Source: Pseudacidovorax sp. NFM-22
GTDB taxonomy: Bacteria; Pseudomonadota; Gammaproteobacteria; Burkholderiales; Burkholderiaceae_C
Reading direction: 5' to 3'
DNA length: 64,000 bases
NCBI RefSeq assembly: GCF_021401245.1
Contig: NZ_JACBFY010000006.1
Location: 248,001-312,000 of the forward strand
The translations under genes and the position numbers were made by a program. The first letter of the stretch is position 1. The number at the start of each line of letters is the position of its first letter. Shown here piece after piece: positions 42,552 through 50,954 of this stretch. Below the pieces are notes generated by a model. That model was not told where the DNA came from. It was given only the letters and a program-made list of their open reading frames with translations, and ran no database searches.

Positions 42552-43529
42552 GTGACCCTCAATCGCCGCCTCTTCAACACCGGCCTCGCCAGCCTGGCCC
42601 TGCCGCTCGGCTTCGACGCCGCCGCGCAGGACGGCTATCCCAACAAGCCGATCCGCATCGTGTGCCCCTTCGCGCCCGGCGGCGGCTCTGACTTCATCGC
42701 CCGCGTGGGCTCCAACCTGCTGGCCAAGGGCGTGGGCCAGTCGGTGATCGTCGACAACCGGCCCGGCGCCGGCGGCACGCTGGGGACGGACTACGCGCTG
42801 CACCAGCCCGCCGACGGCTACACGCTGCTGCTGGTGGCCGGCAGCTACACGGTCAATCCGGCGCTCTACAAGCTCAAGTTCGACCCGGTGGCCGACATCA
42901 CGCCCGTGATCCAGCTGTCCAAGGGCGCCTATGTCCTGTGCATCAACCCCAACAAGGTGCCGGCAAAGAACATGGCCGAACTGCTGGACTACATGCGCAA
43001 GAACCCTGGCAAGGTCGCCTTCGCCTCGGCGGGCAACGGCAGCCATCTGCACATCACGACCGAATACCTGTTCGGCATGGCCAAGGTCAAGGGCACGCAC
43101 ATTCCCTACAAGGGCACCGGCCCAGCCGTCACCGACCTAGTGGCCGGCAACGTGGACCTGCTGGTGGCGGGCACCGAGGCGCTGATGCCGCATGTGAAGG
43201 CCGGCAAGCTGCGTGCCCTGGGCGTGACCACGGCCCAACGCCTGGCGGCCTACCCCGACCTGCCCGCCATCGCCGAAGCTGGCCTGCCCGATTACGACGT
43301 GGTGGCCTGGCACGGCCTGATCGCGCCCAAGAACCTGCCGCCCGCGGTGCTGGCCAAGATCAACGGCGCCATCAACACGGGCCTGAAGGCGCCCGAGCTG
43401 GTCGCGCAGCTGGAGCCCACCGGCGTGTCGCCCGCGGGTGGCACGCCGGAGCAGTTCGGCGCGCTGATCAAGGCCGAGATCCCGCGCTACGCCAAGGTGG
43501 CCCGCGACAACAACATCCAGGCCCAGTAA
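42552..43529 (+). CDS. Bug-type receptor of the tricarboxylate operon
   Basis: A 325-residue periplasmic receptor with a signal peptide (about 1-25), then YPNKPIRIVCPFAPGGGSDF, VIVDNRPGAGGTLGTDYA and THIPYKGTGPAVTDLVAGNV. Its start codon is GTG at 42552. It is the first gene before acnD, prpF and a lyase, so its ligand is probably the tricarboxylic acid that those enzymes consume. No transporter membrane subunits are in the operon; a shared TctAB elsewhere is likely. Confidence 0.88.
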   Translation: MTLNRRLFNTGLASLALPLGFDAAAQDGYPNKPIRIVCPFAPGGGSDFIARVGSNLLAKGVGQSVIVDNRPGAGGTLGTDYALHQPADGYTLLLVAGSYTVNPALYKLKFDPVADITPVIQLSKGAYVLCINPNKVPAKNMAELLDYMRKNPGKVAFASAGNGSHLHITTEYLFGMAKVKGTHIPYKGTGPAVTDLVAGNVDLLVAGTEALMPHVKAGKLRALGVTTAQRLAAYPDLPAIAEAGLPDYDVVAWHGLIAPKNLPPAVLAKINGAINTGLKAPELVAQLEPTGVSPAGGTPEQFGALIKAEIPRYAKVARDNNIQAQ

Positions 43530-43610
43530 AAACGGGCCGGCCGGCGCGGGCCGCCGGCCGTCTTCCCGCAACGCGGCGGCGCCTCCGTGCGCCGCCCGCT
43601 CCACGATCCC

Positions 43611-46259
43611 ATGAACCGCCTCCACCGCCAGCCGCTTCCCGCCACCGACCTGCATTTCTACGATGCCCGCGCCGCCATCGAGGCGCTGCAGCCCGGCGCC
43701 TGGGCCCGGCTGCCCTACACCGCGCGGGTGCATGCCGAGAACCTGGTACGCCGCGCCGACCCGGCCCAGCTCGACGACTACCTGCGCCAGCTGATCGAGC
43801 GCCGCCGGGACCTGGACTTTCCCTGGTACCCCGCACGGGTGGTGTGCCACGACATCCTGGGCCAGACCGCGCTGGTGGACCTGGCCGGCCTGCGCGATGC
43901 CATCGCGGCCGAGGGCGGCGATCCGGCGGCGGTGAACCCGGTGGTGCCGGTGCAGCTGATCGTGGACCATTCGCTGGCCGTGGAGTGCGGCGGTTTCGAC
44001 CCCGAGGCTTTCGCGAAGAACCGCGCCATCGAGGACCGCCGCAACGAAGACCGCTTCCACTTCATCGACTGGACCAAGCGGGCCTTCGACAACGTACAGG
44101 TGATCCCGGCGGGCAACGGGATCATGCATCAGATCAACCTGGAGAAGATGTCGCCGGTCGTCGCCGTGCAGGACGGCGTGGCCTATGCCGACACCTGCGT
44201 GGGCACCGACAGCCACACGCCGCATGTCGATGCGCTGGGTGTGATCGCCGTGGGCGTGGGCGGCCTGGAGGCCGAGAACGTGATGCTGGGTCGCGCGTCG
44301 TGGATGCGCCTCCCTGACATCGTGGGCGTGGAGCTGGTCGGCGAGCGCCGGCCGGGCATCACGGCCACCGACATCGTGCTGGCGCTCACCGAGTTCCTGC
44401 GGCAGCAGAAGGTGGTCGGCGCGTATGTCGAGTTCTTCGGCGAGGGCGCGGCGCGCCTGTCCATCGGCGACCGCGCCACCATCTCCAACATGTGCGCCGA
44501 GTACGGCGCCACCGCCGCGCTCTTCGCCATCGACGGCCAGACGCTGGACTACCTGCGGCTGACGGGCCGCGAGGAATCGCAGGTGCACCTGGTCGAGGCC
44601 TATGCCAAGGCGGCCGGCCTGTGGGCCGACACGCTGGCCGAGGTCGCGTACGAGCGCGTGCTGCGCTTCGACATCGGCACGGTGGAGCGCAACTTGGCGG
44701 GCCCCTCCAACCCGCACCGCCGCCTGCCGGCCAGCGCCCTGGCGGAGCGCGGCATTGCCGATGCGGCCAAGCTGGCGGCCGGCCGCGCCGACGAGGCCGC
44801 GGGCCGTCTGCCCGACGGCGCCGTGGTGATCGCCGCCATCACCAGTTGCACCAACACCAGCAACCCGCGCAACGTCATCGCCGCCGCGCTGCTGGCGCGC
44901 AATGCCAATGCCCATGGCCTGGTGCGCAAGCCCTGGGTCAAGACCTCGCTGGCGCCCGGCTCCAAGGCCGTCGAGCTGTACCTGCAGGAGGCCGGCCTGC
45001 TCGGCGAACTGGAGCGCCTGGGCTTCGGCATCGTGGCCTTCGCCTGCACCACCTGCAACGGCATGAGCGGCGCGCTGGACCCCGTGATCCAGCAGGAGAT
45101 CGTCGAGCGCGACCTGTACGCCACGGCCGTGCTCTCCGGCAACCGCAACTTCGACGGCCGCATCCACCCGTATGCGAAGCAGGCCTTCCTGGCCTCGCCG
45201 CCGCTGGTGGTGGCCTATGCCATTGCCGGCACCATCCGCTTCGACATCGAGCGCGACGTGCTCGGCACCGACGCCCAGGGCCGGGAACTGCGCCTGGCCG
45301 ACCTGTGGCCCAGCGACGCGGAGATCGACGCCGTGGTCGCGGCGAGCGTCAAGCCCGAGCAGTTCCGCCGCGTGTACGAACCCATGTTCGCGATCCGCGC
45401 CGAGGGCGAATCGCGCGCCAGCCCGCAGTACGACTGGCGCCCGCAGTCCACCTACATCCGCCGCCCGCCCTACTGGGACACCGAGGGCATGGGCGCGCTC
45501 GCGGCGCAGCCCCGCACCCTGCGCGGCATGCGGCCCCTGGCCCTGCTGCCGGACAACATCACCACCGATCATTTGTCGCCCTCCAACGCCATCCTGGCCG
45601 ACAGCGCGGCCGGCGAGTACCTGGCCCGCATGGGCCTGCCGGAGGAGGACTTCAACTCCTACGCCACCCACCGCGGCGATCACCTCACGGCCATGCGCGC
45701 CACCTTCGCCAACCCGCAACTGGTCAACGAGATGGCCGTGGTCGATGGCGTGGTGAAGAAGGGTTCGCTCGCCCGCATCGAGCCCGAGGGCCGCGTGGTG
45801 CGCATGTGGGAGGCCATCGAGACCTACCTGCAGCGCCGCCAGCCGCTGGTGGTCATCGCCGGTGCCGACTATGGCCAGGGCTCCAGCCGCGACTGGGCGG
45901 CCAAGGGCGTGCGCCTGGCCGGCGTGGAGGTGGTGGTGGCCGAAGGCTTCGAGCGCATCCACCGCACCAACCTGATCGGCATGGGCGTGCTGCCGCTGGA
46001 GTTCCTGCCCGGCACCACGCGCCTGACGCTGGGGCTGGATGGCACCGAGACCTACGACGTGGAGGGCGAGCGCACGCCCGGTGCGCAGCTGACGCTGGTC
46101 GTCCACCGCCGCAGCGGCGAGCCGATGCGCGTGCCGGTGCGCTGCCGGCTGGACACGGCGGAAGAGGTGTCGGTGTACGAGGCCGGCGGGGTGCTGCAGC
46201 GCTTTGCGCAGGACTTCCTGGCGGGGCAGACTGCCCCTCTTCAACCGGCCACGCACTGA
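43611..46259 (+). CDS. acnD: AcnD-type Fe/S aconitase
   Basis: An 882-residue aconitase of the AcnD group, which dehydrates 2-methylcitrate to 2-methylaconitate in the methylcitrate cycle. The [4Fe-4S] ligands are Cys413 (ITSCTNTSNPRN), Cys479 and Cys482 (ACTTCNGMSG). Other family features are VIPAGNGIMHQINLE, DSHTPHVDALG, NITTDHLSPS and YGQGSSRDWAAKG. Start ATG 43611 is used; the frame opens earlier. It is followed at 3 nt by prpF, its usual partner. The methylcitrate synthase gene is not in this operon, so the substrate may be imported or differ. Confidence 0.93.
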   Translation: MNRLHRQPLPATDLHFYDARAAIEALQPGAWARLPYTARVHAENLVRRADPAQLDDYLRQLIERRRDLDFPWYPARVVCHDILGQTALVDLAGLRDAIAAEGGDPAAVNPVVPVQLIVDHSLAVECGGFDPEAFAKNRAIEDRRNEDRFHFIDWTKRAFDNVQVIPAGNGIMHQINLEKMSPVVAVQDGVAYADTCVGTDSHTPHVDALGVIAVGVGGLEAENVMLGRASWMRLPDIVGVELVGERRPGITATDIVLALTEFLRQQKVVGAYVEFFGEGAARLSIGDRATISNMCAEYGATAALFAIDGQTLDYLRLTGREESQVHLVEAYAKAAGLWADTLAEVAYERVLRFDIGTVERNLAGPSNPHRRLPASALAERGIADAAKLAAGRADEAAGRLPDGAVVIAAITSCTNTSNPRNVIAAALLARNANAHGLVRKPWVKTSLAPGSKAVELYLQEAGLLGELERLGFGIVAFACTTCNGMSGALDPVIQQEIVERDLYATAVLSGNRNFDGRIHPYAKQAFLASPPLVVAYAIAGTIRFDIERDVLGTDAQGRELRLADLWPSDAEIDAVVAASVKPEQFRRVYEPMFAIRAEGESRASPQYDWRPQSTYIRRPPYWDTEGMGALAAQPRTLRGMRPLALLPDNITTDHLSPSNAILADSAAGEYLARMGLPEEDFNSYATHRGDHLTAMRATFANPQLVNEMAVVDGVVKKGSLARIEPEGRVVRMWEAIETYLQRRQPLVVIAGADYGQGSSRDWAAKGVRLAGVEVVVAEGFERIHRTNLIGMGVLPLEFLPGTTRLTLGLDGTETYDVEGERTPGAQLTLVVHRRSGEPMRVPVRCRLDTAEEVSVYEAGGVLQRFAQDFLAGQTAPLQPATH

Positions 46260-46262
46260 CCC

Positions 46263-47456
46263 ATGCCCATCCCCCAGATCAAGATCCCCGCCACCTACAT
46301 GCGCGGGGGCACCAGCAAAGGCGTGTTCTTCCGCCTGCAGGACCTGCCCGCGCGGGCCCGCGAACCCGGCCCGGCGCGCGACGCACTGCTGATGCGTGTG
46401 ATCGGCAGCCCCGATCCGTACGGCAAGCAGACCGACGGCATGGGCGGCGCGACCTCCAGCACCAGCAAGGTGGTCATCCTGTCGAAGAGCACGTGCCCCG
46501 GCCATGACGTGGACTATCTCTTCGGCCAGGTCGCCATCGACAGTGCCTTCGTCGACTGGTCGGGCAACTGCGGCAACCTGTCGGCGGCCGTCGGGCCCTT
46601 CGCCATCGCGGCGGGCCTGATCGATGCGGCGCGCGTGCCGGCGGACGGCGCGTGCACCGTGCGCATCTGGCAGGCCAACATCGGCAAGACCATCGTGGCC
46701 CATGTGCCCATGGTGGACGGCCAGGTGCAGGAGACGGGCGACTTCGAGCTCGACGGCGTGACCTTCCCGGCCGCCGAGGTACCGCTCGAGTTCCTCGACC
46801 CCGCCGAAGACGGCGAGGGCGGCGCCATGTTCCCGACCGGCCGCGTGGTCGAGCAGTTGGAAGTGCCCGGCGTCGGCACCTTCGCGGCCACGCTGATCAA
46901 TGCCGGCATCCCCACCATCTTCCTCAACGCGGCCGAACTGGGCTACACCGGCACCGAGCTGCAACCTGCCATCAATGGCGACGCCGCCGCGCTGGCGCGT
47001 TTCGAGGCCATCCGCGCCTGGGGCGCCGTGCGCATGGGCCTGATCCGCGATGTGGCCGAGGCCGCCACGCGGCAGCACACGCCCAAGGTGGCCTTCGTCG
47101 CGCCGCCGCAGGACTATGTGGCCTCCAGTGGCAAGACCGTGCGCGCGGCCGACATCGACCTGCTCGTTCGCGCCCTCTCCATGGGCAAGCTGCACCACGC
47201 CATGATGGGAACGGCGGCTGTGGCCATCGGCACCGCGGCGGCCATTCCGGGCACGCTGGTCAACCTCGCGGCCGGGGGCGGCGAGCGCAGCGCCGTGCGC
47301 TTCGGCCATCCCTCTGGTCTACTGCGGGTCGGCGCCGAGGCGCGGCAGGTCGATGGGCCGGCCGGGCCGCAATGGCAGGTCACCAAGGCCCTGATGAGCC
47401 GCAGCGCCCGCGTGCTCATGGAAGGCTGGGTGCGCGTGCCCGGCGACTGTTTCTGA
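46263..47456 (+). CDS. prpF: PrpF-type aconitate isomerase
   Basis: A 397-residue protein: TYMRGGTSKGVFFRLQDLP at the start, then SPDPYGKQTDGMGGATSSTS and DWSGNCGNLSAAVGPFAIA, the PrpF signature with its catalytic Cys in GNCGN. The diaminopimelate-epimerase-like fold isomerises the cis/trans double bond of 2-methylaconitate made by AcnD. In a tricarboxylate-uptake operon it could act on trans-aconitate. It starts 3 nt after acnD and is probably translationally coupled. Confidence 0.93.
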   Translation: MPIPQIKIPATYMRGGTSKGVFFRLQDLPARAREPGPARDALLMRVIGSPDPYGKQTDGMGGATSSTSKVVILSKSTCPGHDVDYLFGQVAIDSAFVDWSGNCGNLSAAVGPFAIAAGLIDAARVPADGACTVRIWQANIGKTIVAHVPMVDGQVQETGDFELDGVTFPAAEVPLEFLDPAEDGEGGAMFPTGRVVEQLEVPGVGTFAATLINAGIPTIFLNAAELGYTGTELQPAINGDAAALARFEAIRAWGAVRMGLIRDVAEAATRQHTPKVAFVAPPQDYVASSGKTVRAADIDLLVRALSMGKLHHAMMGTAAVAIGTAAAIPGTLVNLAAGGGERSAVRFGHPSGLLRVGAEARQVDGPAGPQWQVTKALMSRSARVLMEGWVRVPGDCF

Positions 47457-47516
47457 ACCGGACGGCCTACACGCGCCAGACACTCCTTGCGCCCGACCGT
47501 CGAACCCCTCGCTTGC

Positions 47517-48377
47517 ATGTCCACTCGCAAACAACTCAAGACCCTGGTCGAGGCCCGCCGCGGCGTGCTCGTGCCGGGGGCCTTCAATGCCCTCTCGGCC
47601 CGCGTGATCGAAGACCTCGGCTTCGAGGCGATCTATGTCACCGGTGCCGGCGTCACCAACATGTGGTTCGGCATGCCCGACCAGGGCTTCATGGGCCTGG
47701 CCGAGATCGCCGACCACACGGCGCGCATCCGCGATGCGGTGTCGCTGCCGCTGATCGTCGATGCCGACACCGGCTTCGGCAATGCGCTCAACGTCCATCA
47801 CACCGTGCGCACGCTGGAGCGGGCCGGCGCCGATTGCATCCAGCTGGAAGACCAGGTCGCGCCCAAGCGCTGCGGCCACTTCTCGGGCAAGGAGGTGATC
47901 AGCACCGAAGAGGCCGTGAGCAAGATCAAGGCGGCCGTCGATGCGCGGCGGGATGCCGACCTGATGATCCTGGCCCGCACCGACGCCGCCGCCACGCACG
48001 GCTTCGAGGCCGCGGTCGAGCGCGCCCACAAGTTCGCCGAGGCGGGGGCCGACATCCTCTTCGTCGAGGCGGTGACGAAGGCCGACGAGGTGCGCGCCCT
48101 GCCGCAGCGCCTGGCCAAGCCCCAGCTGATGAACATGGTGATCGGTGGCAAGACGCCCATCTTCAATGCCGATCAGCTGGCCGGGCTGGGCTACGGCATC
48201 GTGCTCTATGCCAATGCGGCGCTGCAGGGCGCGGTGATGGGCATGCAGCAGGCCCTCACGGTGCTGCGCGACCAGAAGGAGGTGCAGGAATCGAGCGGCC
48301 TCGTCGCACCCTTCGCCGAGCGCCAGCGCCTGGTCGGCAAGCCGGATTGGGACGCGCTGGAAAAGCGCTACACGTGA
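47517..48377 (+). CDS. Isocitrate lyase/PEP mutase-superfamily lyase (methylisocitrate-lyase-like)
   Basis: A 286-residue TIM-barrel lyase. The loop KRCGHFSGKEVIS includes the catalytic Cys, with IVDADTGFGNALNVHHTVRT and QLEDQVAPKRCG nearby for Mg and acid binding. LMILARTDAAATHGFEAAVE and ILFVEAVTKADEVRAL complete the family pattern. It probably splits the product of AcnD/PrpF into pyruvate (or glyoxylate) plus a dicarboxylate. PrpB or 2,3-dimethylmalate lyase are both possible. Start ATG 47517, 60 nt after prpF. Confidence 0.85.
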   Translation: MSTRKQLKTLVEARRGVLVPGAFNALSARVIEDLGFEAIYVTGAGVTNMWFGMPDQGFMGLAEIADHTARIRDAVSLPLIVDADTGFGNALNVHHTVRTLERAGADCIQLEDQVAPKRCGHFSGKEVISTEEAVSKIKAAVDARRDADLMILARTDAAATHGFEAAVERAHKFAEAGADILFVEAVTKADEVRALPQRLAKPQLMNMVIGGKTPIFNADQLAGLGYGIVLYANAALQGAVMGMQQALTVLRDQKEVQESSGLVAPFAERQRLVGKPDWDALEKRYT

Positions 48378-48388
48378 GGCCTCCACCC

Positions 48389-49357
48389 ATGCCCACGCGA
48401 CGTGCCTGGCTCGGCGCCGCTGGCGCCGCGGTGGCCCTGCTGGCGGCCGGCTGCGCGCCCGCGCCGATGCGCCTGGACGGCACCTTCCTGCAGCCCTGGC
48501 GCAGCCACGAGGCGCTGTCGCTCGAGGAGTGGCAGCGCCGCCTGCGCGTGACGCGCGAGCTGGGCTGCCGCGAGGTGGTGGTGCAGTGGATGGGCCTGTA
48601 CGGCGGCGCCAACGACTGGATGCTGACGCCCGCGCTGCTGCAGATGCTGTTCGACGAGGCCGCGCGCCAGGGCATGGGCGTGCGCCTGGGCCTGCCCTAC
48701 GACGAGCGCTGGTGGACCACGCTGGGCGCCCGGCAGCCCGAGGCGCTGCCGGCCTTCCTGGACCAGACGCGCGAGCGCAGCCTGGCCGCCATGCGCAGCG
48801 AGCCCTGGCCGGGCCATGCCGCCTTCCGCGGCTGGTACCTGCCCTACGAGATCGACCAGTACAACTGGGCGACGCCGGAGCGGCGGCGCCTGCTCACCGC
48901 CTGGCTGCGCGAGCTGGCGGCCGAGCCCCTCAGGCGCAGCCAGCCGCGCCTGGCCGTCTCCACCTTCTACAGCCGCCTGCCCACGCCGGGCTCGCTGGAC
49001 GGCCTGTGGGCCGAGATCCTCGACGCGGCGCAGCTGCGGCCCATGCTGCAGGACGGCGTGGGCGTGGCCGGCATGGGCAACTACGCCGGCCTGGAGCCGC
49101 TGCGCCGCCTGCTGCGCCAGCGCGGCGTGGCCTTCGACCTCATCGTGGAGCTGTTCGAGCAGTTGCCCAACCCGCCCGGCCAGCCCGATGGCTTCCGGGC
49201 CCGCGCGGCCACGCTGGAGCGCGTGCGTGCCCAGCTGGAGGTGGCGCGCACCTATGGCGCCGAGCATGTGCTCGCCTTCGCCATCGACCCCTGGCTGCTC
49301 GGCGACACGCCCGAGGCCAAGAAGCTGCTGCGCGACTGGCGCGGCGGCGACGCCTGA
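48389..49357 (+). CDS. Lipoprotein with DUF4434 domain (putative glycosidase)
   Basis: A 322-residue lipoprotein (signal ending LLAAGC, Cys22). The mature part has DGTFLQPWRSHEALSLEEWQ, TRELGCREVVVQWMG and WYLPYEIDQYNWATPERRRL, then LVELFEQLPNPPGQP-like repeats of a TIM-barrel. DUF4434 proteins resemble glycoside hydrolases and are found near exopolysaccharide genes. It lies 11 nt after the lyase gene but before the polysaccharide operons, so it may trim or help export the same glycan. Catalytic residues are not assigned. Confidence 0.75.
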   Translation: MPTRRAWLGAAGAAVALLAAGCAPAPMRLDGTFLQPWRSHEALSLEEWQRRLRVTRELGCREVVVQWMGLYGGANDWMLTPALLQMLFDEAARQGMGVRLGLPYDERWWTTLGARQPEALPAFLDQTRERSLAAMRSEPWPGHAAFRGWYLPYEIDQYNWATPERRRLLTAWLRELAAEPLRRSQPRLAVSTFYSRLPTPGSLDGLWAEILDAAQLRPMLQDGVGVAGMGNYAGLEPLRRLLRQRGVAFDLIVELFEQLPNPPGQPDGFRARAATLERVRAQLEVARTYGAEHVLAFAIDPWLLGDTPEAKKLLRDWRGGDA

Positions 49358-49432
49358 AAAAAGCGTCCGCGCGTGGCCGATGTCACACCGGGCGCGCCCG
49401 CGTCAGGTGCTGGTCACGCCCGCTCCGCAAAG

Positions 49433-49478
49433 CTTGCGAAAAGTGAACATATACTAAAAATGTATCAACATTCGCAAG
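49433..49478 (+). promoter_or_regulatory. Promoter with flanking inverted repeat ahead of the acyl-activation operon
   Basis: CTTGCGAA (49433-49440) and TTCGCAAG (49471-49478) are exact complements 30 nt apart. Between them is AT-rich DNA with TATACT (49450-49455) as a -10 candidate and an inner ATAC/GTAT pair. No good -35 is visible, so activation by a bound regulator is likely. The ATG of the first gene is at 49491. This is one of the few AT-rich spots in the region. Confidence 0.6.
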
Positions 49479-49490
49479 TTGTGGACGGGC

Positions 49491-50663
49491 ATGAAGGCCG
49501 CTGAATCGTTGTCTGCAGCGGCCTCCGTGGAGGACGCCACATCCCGTGCGGCCCAGGTGGCCGCCACCCATGCCGATGCCGTCGACCGCGAGGGCCGGCT
49601 GCCCACCGAGGTGCTTGACGCCTTGCGCGCGGAAGGGCTCCTGGGCCTGCTGGTGCCCACCCGCCACGGCGGCCCTGGGCTGCCGCTGCGCACCGTGGTC
49701 AACGTCTGCCGGCGCCTGTCGGAGGCCTGCGCCTCGACCGGCCTGATCTACGCCATGCACCAGTCGCAGTCGGCGGTGGCCATCCAGCATGCGCAGAACA
49801 GCGACTGGCTGCAGGGCCTGCTGGCCCGCATGGCGTCCGGGCAGTGGCTGGTGGCCTCGGCCACCACCGAAGGCGCCACCGGAGGGGCCATCCGCTCCAG
49901 CGCCTGCTTCCTCGACCCGCAGACGGATGGCCGTCTGCAACTGCGCAAGAACGGCGCCGTCATCTCCTATGCGCCTGCGGCCGACGTCTTCCTGGTCAGC
50001 GCCCGCCGCGCCGAGGACGCCGCCCCCACCGACCAGCGGCTGGTGGCCGTGCTCAGGGACCAGATCCAGCTGCACGCCCACGCGCCGTGGAACCCCATGG
50101 GCATGCGCGGTGCCCGCACCGACCGCTACGACCTGGTGGCCGACTGCGGGCCGGAGCAGGTCTACGCCGAGCCCTTCTCGGTGCACATGTCGCAGACCAT
50201 GCTGCCCACCTCGCACCTGCTGCTGGGCGCCGTGTGGCTGGGCATCGCCGTGTCGGCGCTGGGCCGGGCCCGTGCCTTCCTGCGTCACCGCAACCGCGGC
50301 GGCGCGCCGCTCAACCCCATCGCCAACCTGCGCCTGGCCGAGGGCGAGACGCTGGTGCAGCAGTTCCGCGGCACGCTGGCGGCCTGCATGGCGCTCTACG
50401 AGGACGCCGCCGGGCCACAGACCGCCACCGAGCGCATGGTCAGCTACAACGCGCTGAAGGTCGGCGCTTCCGAGCTGGTGGTGCGCGTCACCGACATCGC
50501 GCTGCGCATCTGCGGCATCCAGGGCTACATGGAGCCGGGCGAGTTCTACCTGAGCCGCCACATCCGCGATGCCCATGCCGCGGCCGTGATGGTCAACGAC
50601 GACCGCATCCTCGGCAGCCTTTCCACCGTGGTGCTGGGCGTGCCGCTCAACCGCGACCTTTGA
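49491..50663 (+). CDS. Acyl-CoA-dehydrogenase-like flavoprotein
   Basis: A 390-residue member of the acyl-CoA dehydrogenase fold. VPTRHGGPGLPLRTVVNVCR, SATTEGATGGAIRSSAC and PWNPMGMRGARTDRYDLVAD are the usual FAD and substrate stretches. Near the C-terminus IQGYMEPGEFYLSRHIRDAH is followed by VMVNDDRILG, where typical dehydrogenases have a catalytic Glu in an IYEG-type motif, so it may use another base or be a flavin oxygenase-like variant. Start ATG 49491, not the upstream TTG. It is the first gene of an operon with a carrier protein and a ligase, so the substrate is probably carrier-bound. Confidence 0.8.
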   Translation: MKAAESLSAAASVEDATSRAAQVAATHADAVDREGRLPTEVLDALRAEGLLGLLVPTRHGGPGLPLRTVVNVCRRLSEACASTGLIYAMHQSQSAVAIQHAQNSDWLQGLLARMASGQWLVASATTEGATGGAIRSSACFLDPQTDGRLQLRKNGAVISYAPAADVFLVSARRAEDAAPTDQRLVAVLRDQIQLHAHAPWNPMGMRGARTDRYDLVADCGPEQVYAEPFSVHMSQTMLPTSHLLLGAVWLGIAVSALGRARAFLRHRNRGGAPLNPIANLRLAEGETLVQQFRGTLAACMALYEDAAGPQTATERMVSYNALKVGASELVVRVTDIALRICGIQGYMEPGEFYLSRHIRDAHAAAVMVNDDRILGSLSTVVLGVPLNRDL

Positions 50664-50697
50664 ACATCGAGGCCCCGCGCCTCCGCCTTTTCCATCC

Positions 50698-50937
50698 ATG
50701 ACCACGCCTGCCGAGATCGAACAACAACTCATCGCCCTGATCCAGTCCGCCATCCTCAAGAAGGTGGACCCGGAGGTGCCCCTGCTCGAATCCGGCCTGC
50801 TCGATTCGGTCGCTGCCGTCGAGCTGATGCTCGCCATCGAAAGCCGCTTCGGCTGCACGGTGCCGATCACCGAGGCGCAGGAGATCCTGTACTCGGTGCG
50901 CACGCTCACCGACTTCGTGGCCGCCAACGCCGCCTGA
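50698..50937 (+). CDS. Acyl/peptidyl carrier protein, DltC-like
   Basis: A 79-residue helical carrier. ESGLLDSVAAVELMLAIESR holds the phosphopantetheine Ser37 in the LLDS motif. The sequence is closer to DltC and small free-standing peptidyl carriers than to fatty-acid ACP, which usually has DSLD. It lies between the flavoprotein and the adenylating ligase with short gaps (34 and 17 nt), so it is charged by that ligase. Confidence 0.85.
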   Translation: MTTPAEIEQQLIALIQSAILKKVDPEVPLLESGLLDSVAAVELMLAIESRFGCTVPITEAQEILYSVRTLTDFVAANAA

Positions 50938-50954
50938 GGCCTGCCCCGCCCGCC

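Noticed and set aside
43530..43557. GC-rich hairpin after the second Bug gene as an intrinsic terminator
   Set aside because: A stem can form but no T-tract follows, and acnD probably continues the same transcript.
43137..47309. Very long minus-strand open frame opposite acnD/prpF
   Set aside because: It is a GC-rich shadow of the plus-strand genes: His/Arg/Gly-rich composition without any family motif, while the other strand encodes intact enzymes.
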